Shown: positions 1 to 12,473, counted from the stretch's first letter. The stretch: 64,000 nt of DNA from Symsagittifera roscoffensis (GCF_963678635.1 NC_087071.1:27515378-27579377), one strand, 5' to 3'. Translations and numbers: made by a program. The notes: generated by a model not told the origin, from the letters alone.

Positions 1-306
1 ATTGAATTTTACTGCTTTTGGGGAAGTTTAAAATTATAAATTTTCATCGTATTTAACTTTATTGCTTTTTGGGGAAATAATGTATAAATGAAATTACTAC
101 ATTGGGTATGAATTTTACTGCATTATTTAGTGCGAAAGATTTAGGAATTTTATTATAAATTAACAAGTTTGTATTTTTATTTGTCTTTTTTCTGTTTGCT
201 AGATTGTGTTGTGAAGACTAAAAGAGTAAATTAAACATTGATAGAAAATGGTTAGTACAATTTTGAATTTGGTAGTTAAAATTCTTTTAATTCATTTTTA
301 CCTTAT
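1..306. other. AT-rich stretch downstream of ORF3; 3' untranslated part of the retroelement
   Basis: No coding sequence is visible. Three imperfect copies of a TTTACTGC-type motif, two of them followed by TTTTGGGGAA, occur near 9, 58 and 113. This should lie between the last ORF and the 3' LTR of the element, but I see no convincing polypurine tract and no match to the putative 5' LTR near 18571, so the LTR must start left of the window or is lost. Confidence 0.4.
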
Positions 307-2106
307 TCATCTGGGAAAAAAACCATGTAGGAAGAAGTCGTGAATCATGTCTGATGTTGTTAATAACTTGGCTAGTATGCGTATGACATTTTCAGTTTGT
401 AGCAGTGGCCAAAGCAATTGAAGTGCGTTGATGGTGTTTAGTTCTTCTGTGCCTACTGCAAATTCATGAGGTGTGTTTTGGATTAGGTTGTAAATTTTAT
501 GATTATATTTAGATTATGAATAAATTCTAGTAAGGGTATTTCGATAGGTTGTATGAATTCATGCGGGATAATGAAGGGTCTTGATTCTTCATCATTGAAG
601 GTCTTCGTGATGGGACAGAATATATACATTTGGGTAACTGGGTCGTAGTTGCGGAGGATGCCGTGAAGGTTAGTATTTTTAATGCAATATGTAAAATTAA
701 GAAAGAATGGTGATGTGTATTTCTAGTTAATAAACTGAAAACGGTGGTGGGGTTGTCGTGATGGTGTGTGTAAATCAAAATGGTTTTTTATAAAACGATA
801 ATATGTGTAAGTGTGCATTTGTTTAGTGCGTAACATTCATCTGGGAACAGTGCAAATCGCGTTCCTGTTGTGAAAGGAAGTGAAAGGTTAGTGAAAATAA
901 CTGAAACTTATCATAGAAGCTTTCATATGCTTGTATGTCAACTAGTGCTTCTGAAATTATATGATCGCGCTCTTTATCAAAAATATTAAGTGTAAATAGG
1001 TATGGTGTTTTAATTATAAAAATTTCGGTTAGTTGCGGGTTTCCAAAGCGGCGGTCTTCGTCTAAAAATTGATCTTGGTTAGGACGGATGATATTATGAT
1101 CGTAGTATTCAATTGAGTAATCGTTAGCTCGGGGTGCGGTGAATGTTTTTGATGTTTTTTTATGTCCAACGTATGTAAATTGTCGAGGTGTTAATGAAGT
1201 GGTGAGTTTATATAGTATATTTTTATTTTTGTTTCTATCACTATTTTCATTAGTATTAGTGAGTGGTAGACAAAGGGGGTTAGTATAGTTGTAGTAAGCT
1301 GTCCAATGAAGTGTTGGCATTAAAGCGTGCTCATCAACAAAATTTCGTGTTTCATTAGTAGTGGTGGAAGTATTTAAGGTATATTGTGGAAATGAGGGTA
1401 GGGTTAGTTGAAGGTAATTTTTTGTGTTTGTGTGATCTTGTTGGTTGATATATTCTCTGGCTGCTCCGGGTTTGGTTGTAATTGGGTGATTTGAAAATTT
1501 TCGTTTAAGAGCGCTGTAAGCTGGGTTAGTGCTGGTAGATGTTTCGGTGGATGTGGATGATTGAGCTAATGATGGAGTGTAATCTGAAATTGGTGTAGGT
1601 GTTTGTGGATTTGATGATATTACTGTTGATGATAGTTGATGTATCGTAAGAGTGTGGGGGTATATTAATTGTTGTTGTAGTGTAAAAAAATTGTCAAGTT
1701 ATTCGGAATTTTGAATGTTATCTGGGGAGTTATTATGCGATCTGTCGGAATTAAATGGAGAATAGGTTGGGATTACTTGGGAAGCGTAAAAAGGAGTGGA
1801 AAAGGATGGGAGTGGATGACTAGTTTGTATGGGTCGAAAGGGGGGTTTTGAAAAAGCCGAAGAGTTGGTCTGGGTTGGTTCGGAGTCTGCAAATTCGTCG
1901 GGAGTTTCTACATCGGAGTTATTAAATTGTTAGATGGTATGAAAAACTGAAATATCTGAGTTAGTATCAGAATTCATGCTTGATGGTATATTAATAACTG
2001 GAGATCCGGGTGGCGGGAAAGCAAAAAGTGGGATAATTGGGATTTGAGTTTGGAGGTTGGCTGGGTGGGAATTTGAGCGATCGAGGGATCCAATTTGTCG
2101 GCTCAT
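307..2106 (-). pseudogene. Third retroelement ORF downstream of env (ORF3), function unknown, about 600 codons, broken
   Basis: I do not recognise this protein. The ATG at 2104-2106 opens a frame that runs to 823 with only two internal stops (TAA at 1930-1932 and 1699-1701). The first 200 or so residues are Ser/Thr/Pro/Asn-rich and look disordered. From about 1320 downward the sequence looks globular, with mixed hydrophobic and charged residues and several aromatics. Near 880 the frame shifts, and coherent sequence continues in other frames to a Leu-rich C-terminus ending at a TGA at 307-309. It starts 185 bases after the env-like ORF. Overall length is an exact multiple of three from ATG to final stop, but that may be chance. 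Candidate roles are an accessory or structural protein of the element or a captured host gene; nothing in the sequence decides. Confidence 0.6.
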
Positions 2107-2291
2107 CGTGGGCTAAAAAAATGATTATTTTGAGACTGAAAAGTGGTGGTATGAGTTTGTTCGATAATTTGCTTATTATCATTTTGTGAATGATGTGTCA
2201 TTATGTGTTGAATGGGACTTTGTGTTGTATTCGGTCTGAAACTTGGATTGTTTGTGATTGCTAGGTTTCGAAAACTTCGGGGAACTAATGA

Positions 2292-4612
2292 TTATGGATG
2301 GTTCTGTGGTAGGGTTGGTATTTGTGGTGCTGTAGGTGTTGTATCTACATTATTATGTTCTTCGTCATATGTGTTTGGTCTTGTGGATATTTTTGTATTA
2401 TATTCTTTTATTTGTGCATCTAGAAGTATTTTATTGATTGATGATGAGAAAATTTCAAAAAATCCTGCAAATAATATACGTGCTACACTTGCTTGGCGAT
2501 TTACCTGTGTGTGTAAAGCGCATGTGTTATAGATTCCTTTTAACAGTGAGAAAAGAAATCCTATAAAACAGTTAATCTTTCTAAGATGTAAAAGAAACAT
2601 CCTAGAAAGGCGAAGATTTCGTTTTTTATGGTTACAAAACTGAAAATATTTATGAGTGAAATATCATGTGTCTGTATTTTTCACCGTTTAAATAAATGTA
2701 ATCTTTAATAGACTTAAAATGACCGCTATAGTCTTGTGTATAAAAGTCTGCAAATCCTGCGGTTTCGGCAAGTTTTCTTAAATTTTGGTCGATTGATTTT
2801 CGTTGTATTGTGTCCATTTGTGTTAGTAATTCTTGAAATTGTTGTGTTCTAATGTGATGTTGTATATCAGATTTAGAATATATTCCAATTGATTGTAAAT
2901 CAATATTTGGGTTACGAGCGATAGCTCGAATGCTTTCTGGTGAAAACTTTTTTAGTGGTTGCATTAATGTAGGATGCGGTGTCAGTAGGTAGTATTTATC
3001 TTCGTCAGGGTTTAATTATACGATATTGTGGCTATTTTGTGACCCACATGGGACTGCGGTATCCCAAAAAAAGGTTCGTCTTGAAAGTGTATCGACAAAA
3101 TTTACTTTATTTTTGTAGAATATGGGGATTCTTTTATAACAACGTTTATCTTCAAAAACATATAATGGTGATACTTTTTTGGTGCAAGTATAAAACCATA
3201 AAATGCTTCCCTCGTAATCAAGAAAGTTTGATCTATTTTCTGATAATAAATATCCTGCGTAGGGTATTTTTAATACTACTAATGCGAGTGATTGTAAGAT
3301 TTGTGTTCTTTCTAATTCGCATATCTGATGAAGTGTTTCTAATTCAGAAAGTGACATTTTTTGGAAAATTCTACTAATTGTGTAGTCTAATTTCATATCT
3401 AAATGATTATCATAATGTATATTACCAAAGTAGGTTTTTATAGAGGTTCACTGGGACGTATGGTGTGCCTTCGTTAATAGGGTGACTTGTTGCGTAAGGT
3501 CAAATTTTATTTTTCCAGTGGTCATGTCGAAACCTTTTTCGTATTCGACAAGTATTTAAGAGTATTGTGTTTTATAAAGTGGATTGCGATATTTACATGC
3601 AAATTCTGTTTCGTGATAGATTTGAAAACGTGTCAATTTATTTTCTATATCATGAATGTTTTTGAAAGCATTGCTTTGTTTGTGAGACGGATTCACTTGT
3701 TCGTATGGAATTGATTTAAAAATATATTTTTCTTGAAACTTTATCATTCGAGCGTGTATTTTTGTTATTTGAAATGTTGTGCATGTATCTTCGGGAAACC
3801 AAACAATTGTTGCTTGGGTTCTCGTTGTAGGGTCACAATAACCTTGATCATTTTGCAATACAATCTAATTCCTTGATAGATCATGGTGTTATCAGTTAAA
3901 TCTCGTGTGAGTTGTACTTTTTCAAGTTGTATTTTCTAATCAAAAAACATTATTTCTTGATATCCTTTATTTTTCGTGTCTGCTTTACAGTTTGAGGGAT
4001 TATTTATTCCAATGTGTGGTATCCAGTGTTTATCGTGTATATCATAAGTTAATCGTCCCTGTGCACCATTATATGGGTATTTTTCGTCTAATTGAACATG
4101 TCCTTGATATCGTTCAAGTTCTGCTTGATGTACAGAATCGGCAAAGACTTGAAAATTTACTATTTTTCTGTCTGTGTTTTTATTTCTTGTTAGGTTTAGT
4201 CTGAGTAATTCGTTTTTACAATCGTCGGGGTTTAGATGTAAAAGCCTTTCTATGTTACTCTGATAGAATGATTCACGATCAAGTCGGTTTTTTTTGCCGT
4301 TGGAAACTTGTGAACAATGTACTTTCTTTTCGGAAAATGTTGCTGTAAATTATATCCTGTGACTGTTGTTGCTCGGGCTTTTGAATACAATGTTGCTATG
4401 ACATTTGTAGTTTCTATAGCTTAAGGTTCTGTTTCGCATTGTGTTACTTGAATTATTGCATACCTGTTTAGTGTTTTTTGTTCGTTTTCTTCACAATCAT
4501 CGTGTGTTACTAATATATCTTGAGGTCCTGTGCGAGGAGATGGATTTTTCTTTTGGTCGGAAAATATTAGAAAAAGGATGTGTTGAATTGTTAATAATTT
4601 TAGAATATACAT
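2292..4612 (-). pseudogene. Envelope-glycoprotein-like gene of the retroelement, broken
   Basis: The 5' end at 4612 encodes a hydrophobic signal-peptide-like start. The body (3858-3556, 3396-3016 and 2964-2650, all one frame) is Cys-containing and has a charged, helix-forming stretch at 2650-2964. The 3' part (2292-2600) has a hydrophobic, membrane-like segment followed by a hydrophilic, Thr/Pro-rich tail. Total size, about 770 codons, and position after integrase fit a retroviral-type Env. A segment near 3080-3160 with Cys-Tyr, Ile-Pro and a later Cys resembles, from memory, the class III (gB-like) glycoproteins of chuvirus-related elements, but I cannot align it. Breaks: TAA at 3016-3018, a TAG near 3940, and frame changes near 2610, 3440 and 4200. 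It is not a functional gene in this copy. Confidence 0.6.
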
Positions 4613-4689
4613 GTGTATGATAATCCGGAGTATGGGTTATAAAATGTTATGTATCCAATTGTGTTTTTTTGTGTATCTATCGTATTTAT

Positions 4690-5952
4690 ATCATACTTCA
4701 GTTGTTATAAATGGTGGTGGTAGCGATTGAGCTGTTATATTTGGTGGACTTCATGGATAAGGCTGTTCTACGATATTATTAAGTTTGACTGTTTTTTTAA
4801 ACTTTAATTGAAGACTGTTTTGTTGGAGTGTTTGAACGTTATGTTGTTGAATATCTTCGTGGATAACTTGTCTATATTGTAATCTATTGAGTGCCCAACT
4901 GTGGAGTCGGTTCATTTACTAAGTTTGGTTCCCCTTGTGAGTAAGGTTGTGTTGTCCAATATGGTAGTCTTTCGGTGGTGTTGGAGGGGGGGGGGGGGGG
5001 GTTAAAAGGATTTTCACGGATTTGTTCGGTTGTTGGTGTTGAACTTAGATAGTCTGCAGGGAGATTTGGTGTGTTTTGTTTTGAAGTGAGCGTAGGAGTG
5101 TCTGGTAATGTATTACTAGAGACTTCTGAGATTGATGGTGTTGGGGATTGAGGTATGTTAAAAGTAACTCTGGGAGTTTGAAAGTTTCTATTTCGTCTTG
5201 GGTGTATAATTTGTCTATTCAACTGTATTTTGATTTTGACTAAAATGTCTTATTCGATTTAAATTTTGTGGTAATGTGGGATACAAATTATATGTTGGTT
5301 CACTTAGGGGTGCTTGTCGCTGAACCGGTTCTAGTGGTTCGAATAAGCGGGCGTGTCGTTCTTCGAAAGTGTACGGGTTTTTTTGAAAAAAAGTTCGTCT
5401 GGATGTTTGGGAGTTTTGGGTAGTTGTAGGTATGATTGGGTTTTCTTGGGAAGATGTCGGTGAAGACTGTGTTGGTGGTGGTTGGTTAGCAATTTTAGAA
5501 ATGTGTCCGATTAATCTGTTTCTTAGTGGGAAGATTTATGTTAATTGCAATATTCTTCGATGAAAAGAATTAAAAGGATTAATGCTAAGGCGAATGTGAC
5601 TACTGCCTTTTTTACACATTTGCACATTGTCATAATTAGCGATGATAAAAATGTGAGACAAATTACGAATAGTAAAAAAAAACATCTGTTCTACTAAAAA
5701 TTGTTCTTATCATTTGAATAGACTTTGAATTATCGTACCTGTGAATGTGGTCAATGATTTGGGAAAGTTGAAGATATATTTCAAATAGGGAGTAGAGAAT
5801 TTAAAAAATATTGCTAAAATTATTAAAAGGATTATGAGGGCTTCAAAAGTTTCAATAAAAAATATTAGCAAAAGTTTAAATAGAATGAAAAATTTTATGA
5901 AAAGGTTTATGAATGTAATTTTTAGGGTATCGACTGTTAAAGAGAGAAGCAT
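4690..5952 (-). pseudogene. Proline-rich membrane ORF between integrase and env, broken
   Basis: The ORF starts at 5952 with about 80 residues that are very hydrophobic (two or three possible membrane spans), then continues in shifted frames as a Pro/Thr/Ser/Gln-rich chain to about 4690. The best open pieces are 5710-5952 and 4884-5222. A run of 16 G on the plus strand (4986-5001) encodes a five-proline stretch and is a likely slippage or assembly-error site. At least three frame changes are needed to read the whole region. I do not recognise it. It could be the N-terminal part of an envelope precursor or a separate accessory membrane protein; the signal-peptide-like start at 4612 favours a separate gene. 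Confidence 0.4.
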
Positions 5953-6547
5953 TTAAGAAATGATTCGTTCGTCGAATATTTTTTGAACTTCTGGGGCGAA
6001 ATTCAAGTGTGGTCGGATTATTTATTGATTTTTTGACAAGTGGGTTGAGTTTTTTGAAAAACTGTTGGAGGCTAATTTTATGGTGCTCGGGAGGTCTTTT
6101 TTGCTTTGTTTTTGTTTCTTGGTTAATCTGGGGTAATTTTGAAATACTTGTACTTTAGGCCAAATGATTATGGTCCTTTTTTATTTTAGGCTAATTTGCC
6201 ATTTTTGGTTGGAGGGTTTTTGAGGTCTTTGTTGAAAAAATATTGTTGATCTTTGCATTATTTGATAGAGGAGGGTTGTAATATTATGGCGGTGTTTACT
6301 TTAGTAGTCAAGTTTTAGCAAGCTGCTGATTTTTGACCTGGAGGTTGTAAAGTTATAGTTATAAATATGCCTGGAGATTAATATCTTTCGGCTAGTAGTA
6401 TTGTGTTGAAGATATTGAAGGTGACGGATTTGAGTGAATCCTATTGGCTGAATTTGAACTAGAATTGTTGCGTATGTTTCAGCATGTTATCTTAAAAATG
6501 TGAAAATTCAAAATCATTTAGAGGTGTACTAATTATTGACTTCAAAA
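5953..6547. other. Non-coding spacer after pol
   Basis: Both strands are rich in stops in all frames and I see no conserved domain. It separates the end of integrase (6548) from the membrane ORF (5952). It could hold a splice acceptor for a subgenomic env message, but no single site stands out. Confidence 0.4.
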
Positions 6548-8231
6548 TTAAAGTTTTTTTTGAAATTCAACTTTCTTTAAAATTTTAGATTGTGGGATGA
6601 ATGTTTTGTAATTTTCACGTGGCTGAATTCTAAGTCGTGATAATTCTCTGTGTTCTGATTTTTCTATTTGTTCTTGAGGTAAGATTTTTTCTATCATTTT
6701 TTTGTTTTTTCTTTCTTCTTGAGATATTTTTGGGTCTGGTGTTTTTATATTTTTATGAGTTGTGTTTTGTTTTTGATTTTGTTTATGATGAATGTTGTCA
6801 GGTACAATTGTTTCTTGTTCTGTATATGTATTGTTTTGAATAACTTTTAAACCTGTAAAAGAATATAATTGAGTTAATTCGCGTAATGGGTATTCTTTCG
6901 GGTAGTAAGGTAATAATTTGTTACGATGTTGAACAATTTCGTTTTTGGTTGAATCTGTGAGTTTGTATGTTACTTCAGTGGGTTTGGCAATAAATTGGTA
7001 TGGTCTTTTTTGAAGTGGTTGTAATTTTTTAGAGGTTCCTTTTTGTGTATTAAAATTAGGTATTAAGACAAATGTTCCAATTTTTAAATCTGTGGCTGGC
7101 ATAAAACGTGAATTAATTTGGCTGTTAATGTTTTGCCTTTGTAACAATTTCTTTGTTACTTTTTGGTAGACTTCATTGTGCTTTTTATCTCTATTTAAAA
7201 TCCATTCAGTGTGTGTGCCGGAGGGTAATTTGAGAATTTGTGGGTGATGAAAACGATCTTCATCATGTGTGTGTAATGGTAGATTGTAGCATATTGAATC
7301 TTTATTTGGTTTGCAATGACCTTGTGCCTTTTTGTGAGCATTTTCTTTGAACATAATTAGTTTTCTTGGCTTTTGATTAAAAGCTATTTCATATGGTGAC
7401 ATTCCTAAAGTTGTCGTTATATGTGAATTTTTTGATAAGGGAAATAATTTTACATCTGCTGACCATTCTGTGTATCGTGTATCATTTCAATTAATGATAC
7501 ATCTAAGATATTCTTGTAAAGAACGGTTCATACCTTCAACTAAACCGTTTGTCCAAGGTGCATGAGATGTACGTGGTTTATGTTTAATGTTGTATAAATG
7601 GCATAGTGTTATTAATTTCATGATTACTGAATTCTGTACCGTTGTCTGTAACTAGGATTTCGGGTAATCCGAATTTAGCTATCCAGTGTTCCTAAAGTGT
7701 TGTGTAAGCAAAATAAGCATTACAATGTGGTACTGGGTTGAGTGCTACATAGTGCGTCAATGCATCAACAATGACCATAATGTAGGAATTTCCTTCAGAG
7801 GATGGTGAATTTGGTCCTTTTGTGTCGAATGAAATTCTATGGTTGAAATATAAACTTTGTCCTTTAAAATCTTGTTTCTGTGCTATTTGTTTTTGATTTG
7901 GATAAGGTTTGTTCAATTGATATATTATACAACCATTGCATAATACTTTTATCCAAGTTGGGGCATTTGGAAAATAAAAATTTTGTGTGAAGTTTGAGTA
8001 TGTTTTTTCTGATTCTGAGTGTCCTCTTGTATTTTGTGGATGAGAGATGTTAAATGCTATCAGTATCATACTAAAGGGAAGACAGGGAACTTTAGAACCA
8101 TCTAATTGATATTTTAAAAGATCTGTATTTTTATTGGATGTTGTGTTATTAAATTTTCGGAAATATCGGAGGACTGTTTTGTTTCCTGAAATTGTGGTAT
8201 CAGCTTTGTCTGATTTTGTCTTATATTTGTG
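6548..8231 (-). pseudogene. Integrase domain of pol (Ty3/Gypsy-like)
   Basis: Integrase joins the cDNA to the host genome. The N-terminal zinc-binding HHCC module is at about 7900-8110 (two His, then Cys-x2-Cys). The catalytic core follows: first Asp in an FDTKGP context near 7820, second Asp at 7644-7646 in a TDNGTEF context, and Glu at 7535-7537 in NGLVEG. The Asp-to-Glu distance is about 36 codons, as in DD35E enzymes. The C-terminal part (6548-7402, the longest open piece, 284 codons) has a KRPYQF element resembling the GPY/F module, then a basic tail. The core is broken by a frame change near 7610 and a TGA near 7490. Confidence 0.85.
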
Positions 8232-9332
8232 CTATGATTTGAGTTGTCTAATTACTGGGTCAAAGTTTTGGTAATGTTTTAAAAAAATCAAGTGTAATTT
8301 TTTTTTTGTTGGTTGGAGAAAGTTATTATCAATTTCTAGTTTTGATAGGGGAATTGTGTCAAGTGGGTCATGGAGGTTAAAAAATTGATTGATTGTGTAT
8401 TTTGAATCATTTGTTTGTGGTCCTGATAAATTTATTTTATCCATCAAATTTTCTTTTTCAATTAATGGAAAAAGGTCTTTTTTATGCCGTTGTTGTTTTT
8501 CTTTCTTTTGTTGAGTATTATTTTTTATCCATTGTGAGTATGGAATTGGTTTAAAGGTAGATGTGACTAGTAAATCAATATCATAGTGATTATTTTGGCA
8601 ATCTAGGTAGAGTGGAAAATGTTGTACATTGTTTATTTGTGATTGATCAATGTCAGTTTTTACTGCGTATTTGCATACTAACCGGGGTGATGTTTCATCT
8701 TTTGCGAGATAGAATTTGATATTTTTTGGTATTTCAACTGTAGTTTTTCGTGTAAGTAGTTCAGGTGGCGTATTTCTACTTAATGTTTCTGGTAATGCAA
8801 GGTTTTTTCCTGCTGTCCAAACTATATGATGTAAGTTTGGGAATTTCCTTAAAAATAATTGAAATCTAAAAACTCTATGATTAGGATTTGATTTTTGTGT
8901 AAAAAGAAAAATAGTTGGTTCATGATCGGTAAACAAAACTGTTGGGTGTTTTGATCCAAATATCAAAATTTCGTATTCTGTAAGTGTGTATACTATAGCT
9001 GTACATTCTCTCATTAGAGTAGAGAGTCGTAGCTCGGCTTGTGTGAATAATCATAAATTTGCTGATGTAAGATTCATTTTATTTGTTCCACTATGTGATT
9101 GTAATAATGCTGCGCCGATGCCAAAATTTGAAGCATCGCACATTGCATAGAATGGTTGGTTTGGATCTGGAATTATGTATGAAATTTGTTCTGTCAAAAC
9201 TTTTTTAGTTTCTTCAAATCGTGTTTGATGTTCAGTGGTCCATTCAAAATTAGTTTGTTGTCTGAGGATGTTATAGAAAGGTCTCAAGTAAAATTGCATT
9301 TTGTAAACATATTTAATTAAGAAATTCAACAT
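8232..9332 (-). pseudogene. RNase H and tether region of pol
   Basis: RNase H removes the RNA strand during reverse transcription. Residues read from 9332 give the connection after the RT thumb, then a YAMCDASNFGIGAALLQ block (first catalytic Asp), then after a TGA at 9051-9053 an ARE/REC-AIV block and a TDHEP block (further acidic residues). The reading frame on both sides of the TGA is the same, and the same as that of the RT piece. The stretch 8232-8750 is a less conserved linker to integrase. Confidence 0.85.
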
Positions 9333-9344
9333 TCCAAGGAATTC

Positions 9345-10390
9345 TTAGATTTTCTTTTTATTTGTAGGTGGTTGAAGTTTTTGAATTGCATCAATGCGTG
9401 ATTTTAATGCAGTGATAATGTTTCGTTCAATATTATGTCCTAAAAATTTAACGCGTGTTAAGAAGAAATGTGATTTATCGGGGGCTGCTTTCAGATTTTT
9501 GTTCTGAAGTATTTTATGATATTGTTCCAAAACTGTAAATATTTCGTCTTTAGTTTGTGATTGCATGAAAACATCATCTAAATATGTGATTGCATTTTTC
9601 TTGAGTATTAGTGGTCTAAAAATTTTACTCATGAAAGCTGAAAAAGCTGCCGGTCCTATGGACATTCCACAGAATAATCGATTAAATTCATATTGTTGAT
9701 TTCCAATAACAAATTGTGTTAATCGTCGTGATTGGTCATCTAGTGGCATTTGATTGTAAGCACTATTCGTGTCTGCGGTTGTGAAGTAGTTACCATTTAT
9801 CTTTGTTAAGATAACTTGTATTTTTTCAATAGGCCAATTACATTTTGAATCGTCAATTAGTGAATTGAGACATGTACTGTCTAAAACTATTTTTAGTGAT
9901 TCACATTTTGCAAGAATGATAACAGGGTTGATGAAGTTATTACCTTTTGGTTGTTCTTTTTTATTTACTGGTGATATAATTTCGAATTGGTCTGCGTTAT
10001 TTGTGAATGTTGTAAATTAAACATTGTTAAAAATTTTTGTTGTTCTTTTGTATAATTTGTTTTATTAAATGTTGGTTTAAAATACGGTGTTTTTGTGAAG
10101 TAATCGGTATTTCTCTTTTCATTACTTATTATATTATTTATGGATAATTCTTCGTCAAGAATTGTTTATTGACAAATATCTAATAGTTGTAATATAATTT
10201 TTACTCGATATGCTACTTCATTTATAGGTAAAGTTGTAGCATTTGTTTCACACTATCCTAAGAGTCCTAAGGGTATTGTTACTTGATATGGTGTATTATT
10301 ATACACGTGTAGTGAAATAATATCGGAATTTCTGTTTTTCAAGTACTTTATGGATGAGATTGTAATTTTGAAAAATTTGTGAATGGGTTT
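9345..10390 (-). pseudogene. Reverse transcriptase domain of pol
   Basis: Reverse transcriptase copies element RNA into DNA. The catalytic YLDD is at 9573-9584. Upstream in the same frame are the fingers and palm blocks (an ADTNSAYNQ-like segment near 9750, an LDSTCLNSLID block near 9870), continuous from 10016. At 10017-10019 there is a TAA, and the N-terminal part of the domain continues in another frame to about 10390 with a TAG and a TAA. The 3' end, TAA at 9345-9347, falls just before an EFLGMLNF block of the thumb, so it is an internal nonsense codon rather than the natural end. Confidence 0.88.
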
Positions 10391-11029
10391 TTAGTCGAAA
10401 TCTGACATGAACAGTTGTTCTTTGTTTTGACTTTTGTCAAACTGATGAACTTGTTTTATTGAAAAGTTATATACGATTCCTGATAGTGGTTTCAGGTGTT
10501 TCCGTTCTTGATTATAAATGGGGTAAATTTTTGAGAAAAATGGTGGTTGTTTGTTTAATCTTTGAAAGAATGTTAAGGCTGTGTTTTTCGTTTTTGTATA
10601 TTTATCTTTGATATGAATTTTACTATTTATGATAATTATTATTAGTATATATTTAGTTATAAACGGTGTGCCAATGATATTGTGCTTAATATCAGTAATA
10701 GGAAATGTTTGTTTGAGCGGCTTGTTCAAAATCTTGTTTTGTTCCATTGTTCTTGTGGGAACAAGGAATAGTTGGGTTTTTCCATAATTTACTTATGTTG
10801 ATCCTTGTGATGTTGCTAATTTACTAGATGTTTCAAGAGGTGTTAAATTCGGATGCAGTGTTTTGATTTCATTCCATGTGGGAATGTTAATGAATTTTGA
10901 TTCTGCTCCTGAGTCGATTAAAAAATCAATTTCAAGATCTGGTGGTTGAAATTCTTTACTTCTTGGGCTCTCTAAGAGAAATGGGATTGTCCAAATTTTT
11001 TCTCTTGGTTGTTCTTTCTGTATGTTTTG
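10391..11029 (-). pseudogene. Retropepsin (aspartic protease) region of pol
   Basis: The protease cleaves the Gag-Pol polyprotein. The active-site triad Asp-Ser-Gly is at 10907-10915 in a FLIDSGAES context, in the frame that continues directly from the gag C-terminus across the TAA at 11030-11032. A TAA at 10793-10795 interrupts it. Past that stop, in the same frame, an IIGTPF block near 10680 corresponds to the family's second conserved element (usually IxGxPF/W). No frameshift is needed between gag and protease, only passage over one stop codon. Confidence 0.78.
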
Positions 11030-11447
11030 TTAAATATGTTTTGTGTTTGAGCATTGAACTTCGTCTTTTTTATCAGGTTTAATTACAGTGTTAATTTCGT
11101 TTACTTCTTGTGTAGTTCGTGTATTATTATCAATGGGTCTAGTGTAATAATTATGAAGAAGTTCCAATTGATTTTCGTATATTTGTGAACTAAAAGGTTG
11201 TTCATTCATGATAGGTTCATAGTCGTTTTCGACTGTTATCATGTTTACTGAGATGGTATTATCTGTATCACTTTCAGAATCTGTTGATTCACAATTAATG
11301 TGGTTTAATTGTAATTCATTATTTTCTGTGTTATCAATACCTGGGGGGTCTGAAGTTATTTCTTCATTTGTTTGCTTTTGATTGATGTGTCTTTGATGCT
11401 TTGGTGTGTTACTTCAGTATCGATGTTTAGAATCGGGGTAACGGTTA

Positions 11448-12473
11448 TTATTCCTGGGAACAGTTTCTGTATCTATTGTTGTAGCTCGAGTTTCGGTTTT
11501 GTGAATTATTTTGTGATCTGTTATGATAGTTATCATTTGATCTTTGATTATTTGATCTATTATATGAGTTTTTCCTTGATCTGTTGTTTGGATAGTTCTG
11601 ATTTCGATTGTTGGAATAACTTATATTCCTATTGTTTGAATAGTTTCTATTTCTGTTGTATGATGAATTTCGTGATCTATTGTTGGAAAAGTGTCTATAC
11701 CTTGGATTTGAATGAGAACTGGATGCAGTTATAAATTCTGTTGTGTTTGAATTCGATCGTGAATAGTTATTTCTATTTTGGTCATTTTGGCTATTTGGTC
11801 GACTATATCTAATTTGTGAGAAATTTCGTGAATTTCTTTGTTCGGGCGATCTACTTCTATAACTGGAGTTATATGGTGATTGATTTCTTGAACAATTTGA
11901 GTTGCCTGGAAGTGGTTTTCCAGAGCTATTATTACTGTGTATATTCTTGTTTGGTAGGTTTTGATCTTTTTTCATATTTTGATAGAATGACTTATTTGGT
12001 TCTTTGTGCTTTTGAGGTTTATTCTGATTAACATGTTGTTTTTGTCTACATTCGGCAATACTGTGTCCGTATCGTCGGCAGTAATTACAGCAATTTTTGA
12101 AAGATGGTTTATTTTTAAAATTTGGGTTCTTTTCATAGACGTTTAAGATTTCAGTGATTTTTTCAATCAGGTCTGTATCTAATCCTTGTATGTTATTTGT
12201 ATGTGTAGTATTTGTTTCGATCCGATTAACATACTGTAGTTTTAGATTTTCTGTTTCTTCAAGTTTCAATGTGATTTCTGCTTGTTCTAGTTTTTCTACT
12301 AATTTTCTAAAATCTAAATCTGGTTCTCGAATTGAGGAAGGATGAGATGCTCTCTTATTTATAGCTTTTTTCCTTAACTGAGGTGCTAAGGTCATCATTA
12401 AAAATTCTGTCATTTTTGTGTTTTTGTAATCTTGTGTATTGAGTGAATATGCTTCTCGAACTAGTATTTCCAT
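11448..12473 (-). pseudogene. Gag nucleocapsid, copy A
   Basis: 341 codons open. A helical, charged N-terminal part is followed by a CCHC knuckle (Cys-x2-Cys-x4-His-x4-Cys) at 12048-12089, which binds element RNA, then about 170 residues dominated by Asn, Ser, Arg and Tyr in imperfect repeats. The final residues differ from copy B because of the 11-base deletion. Confidence 0.85.
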
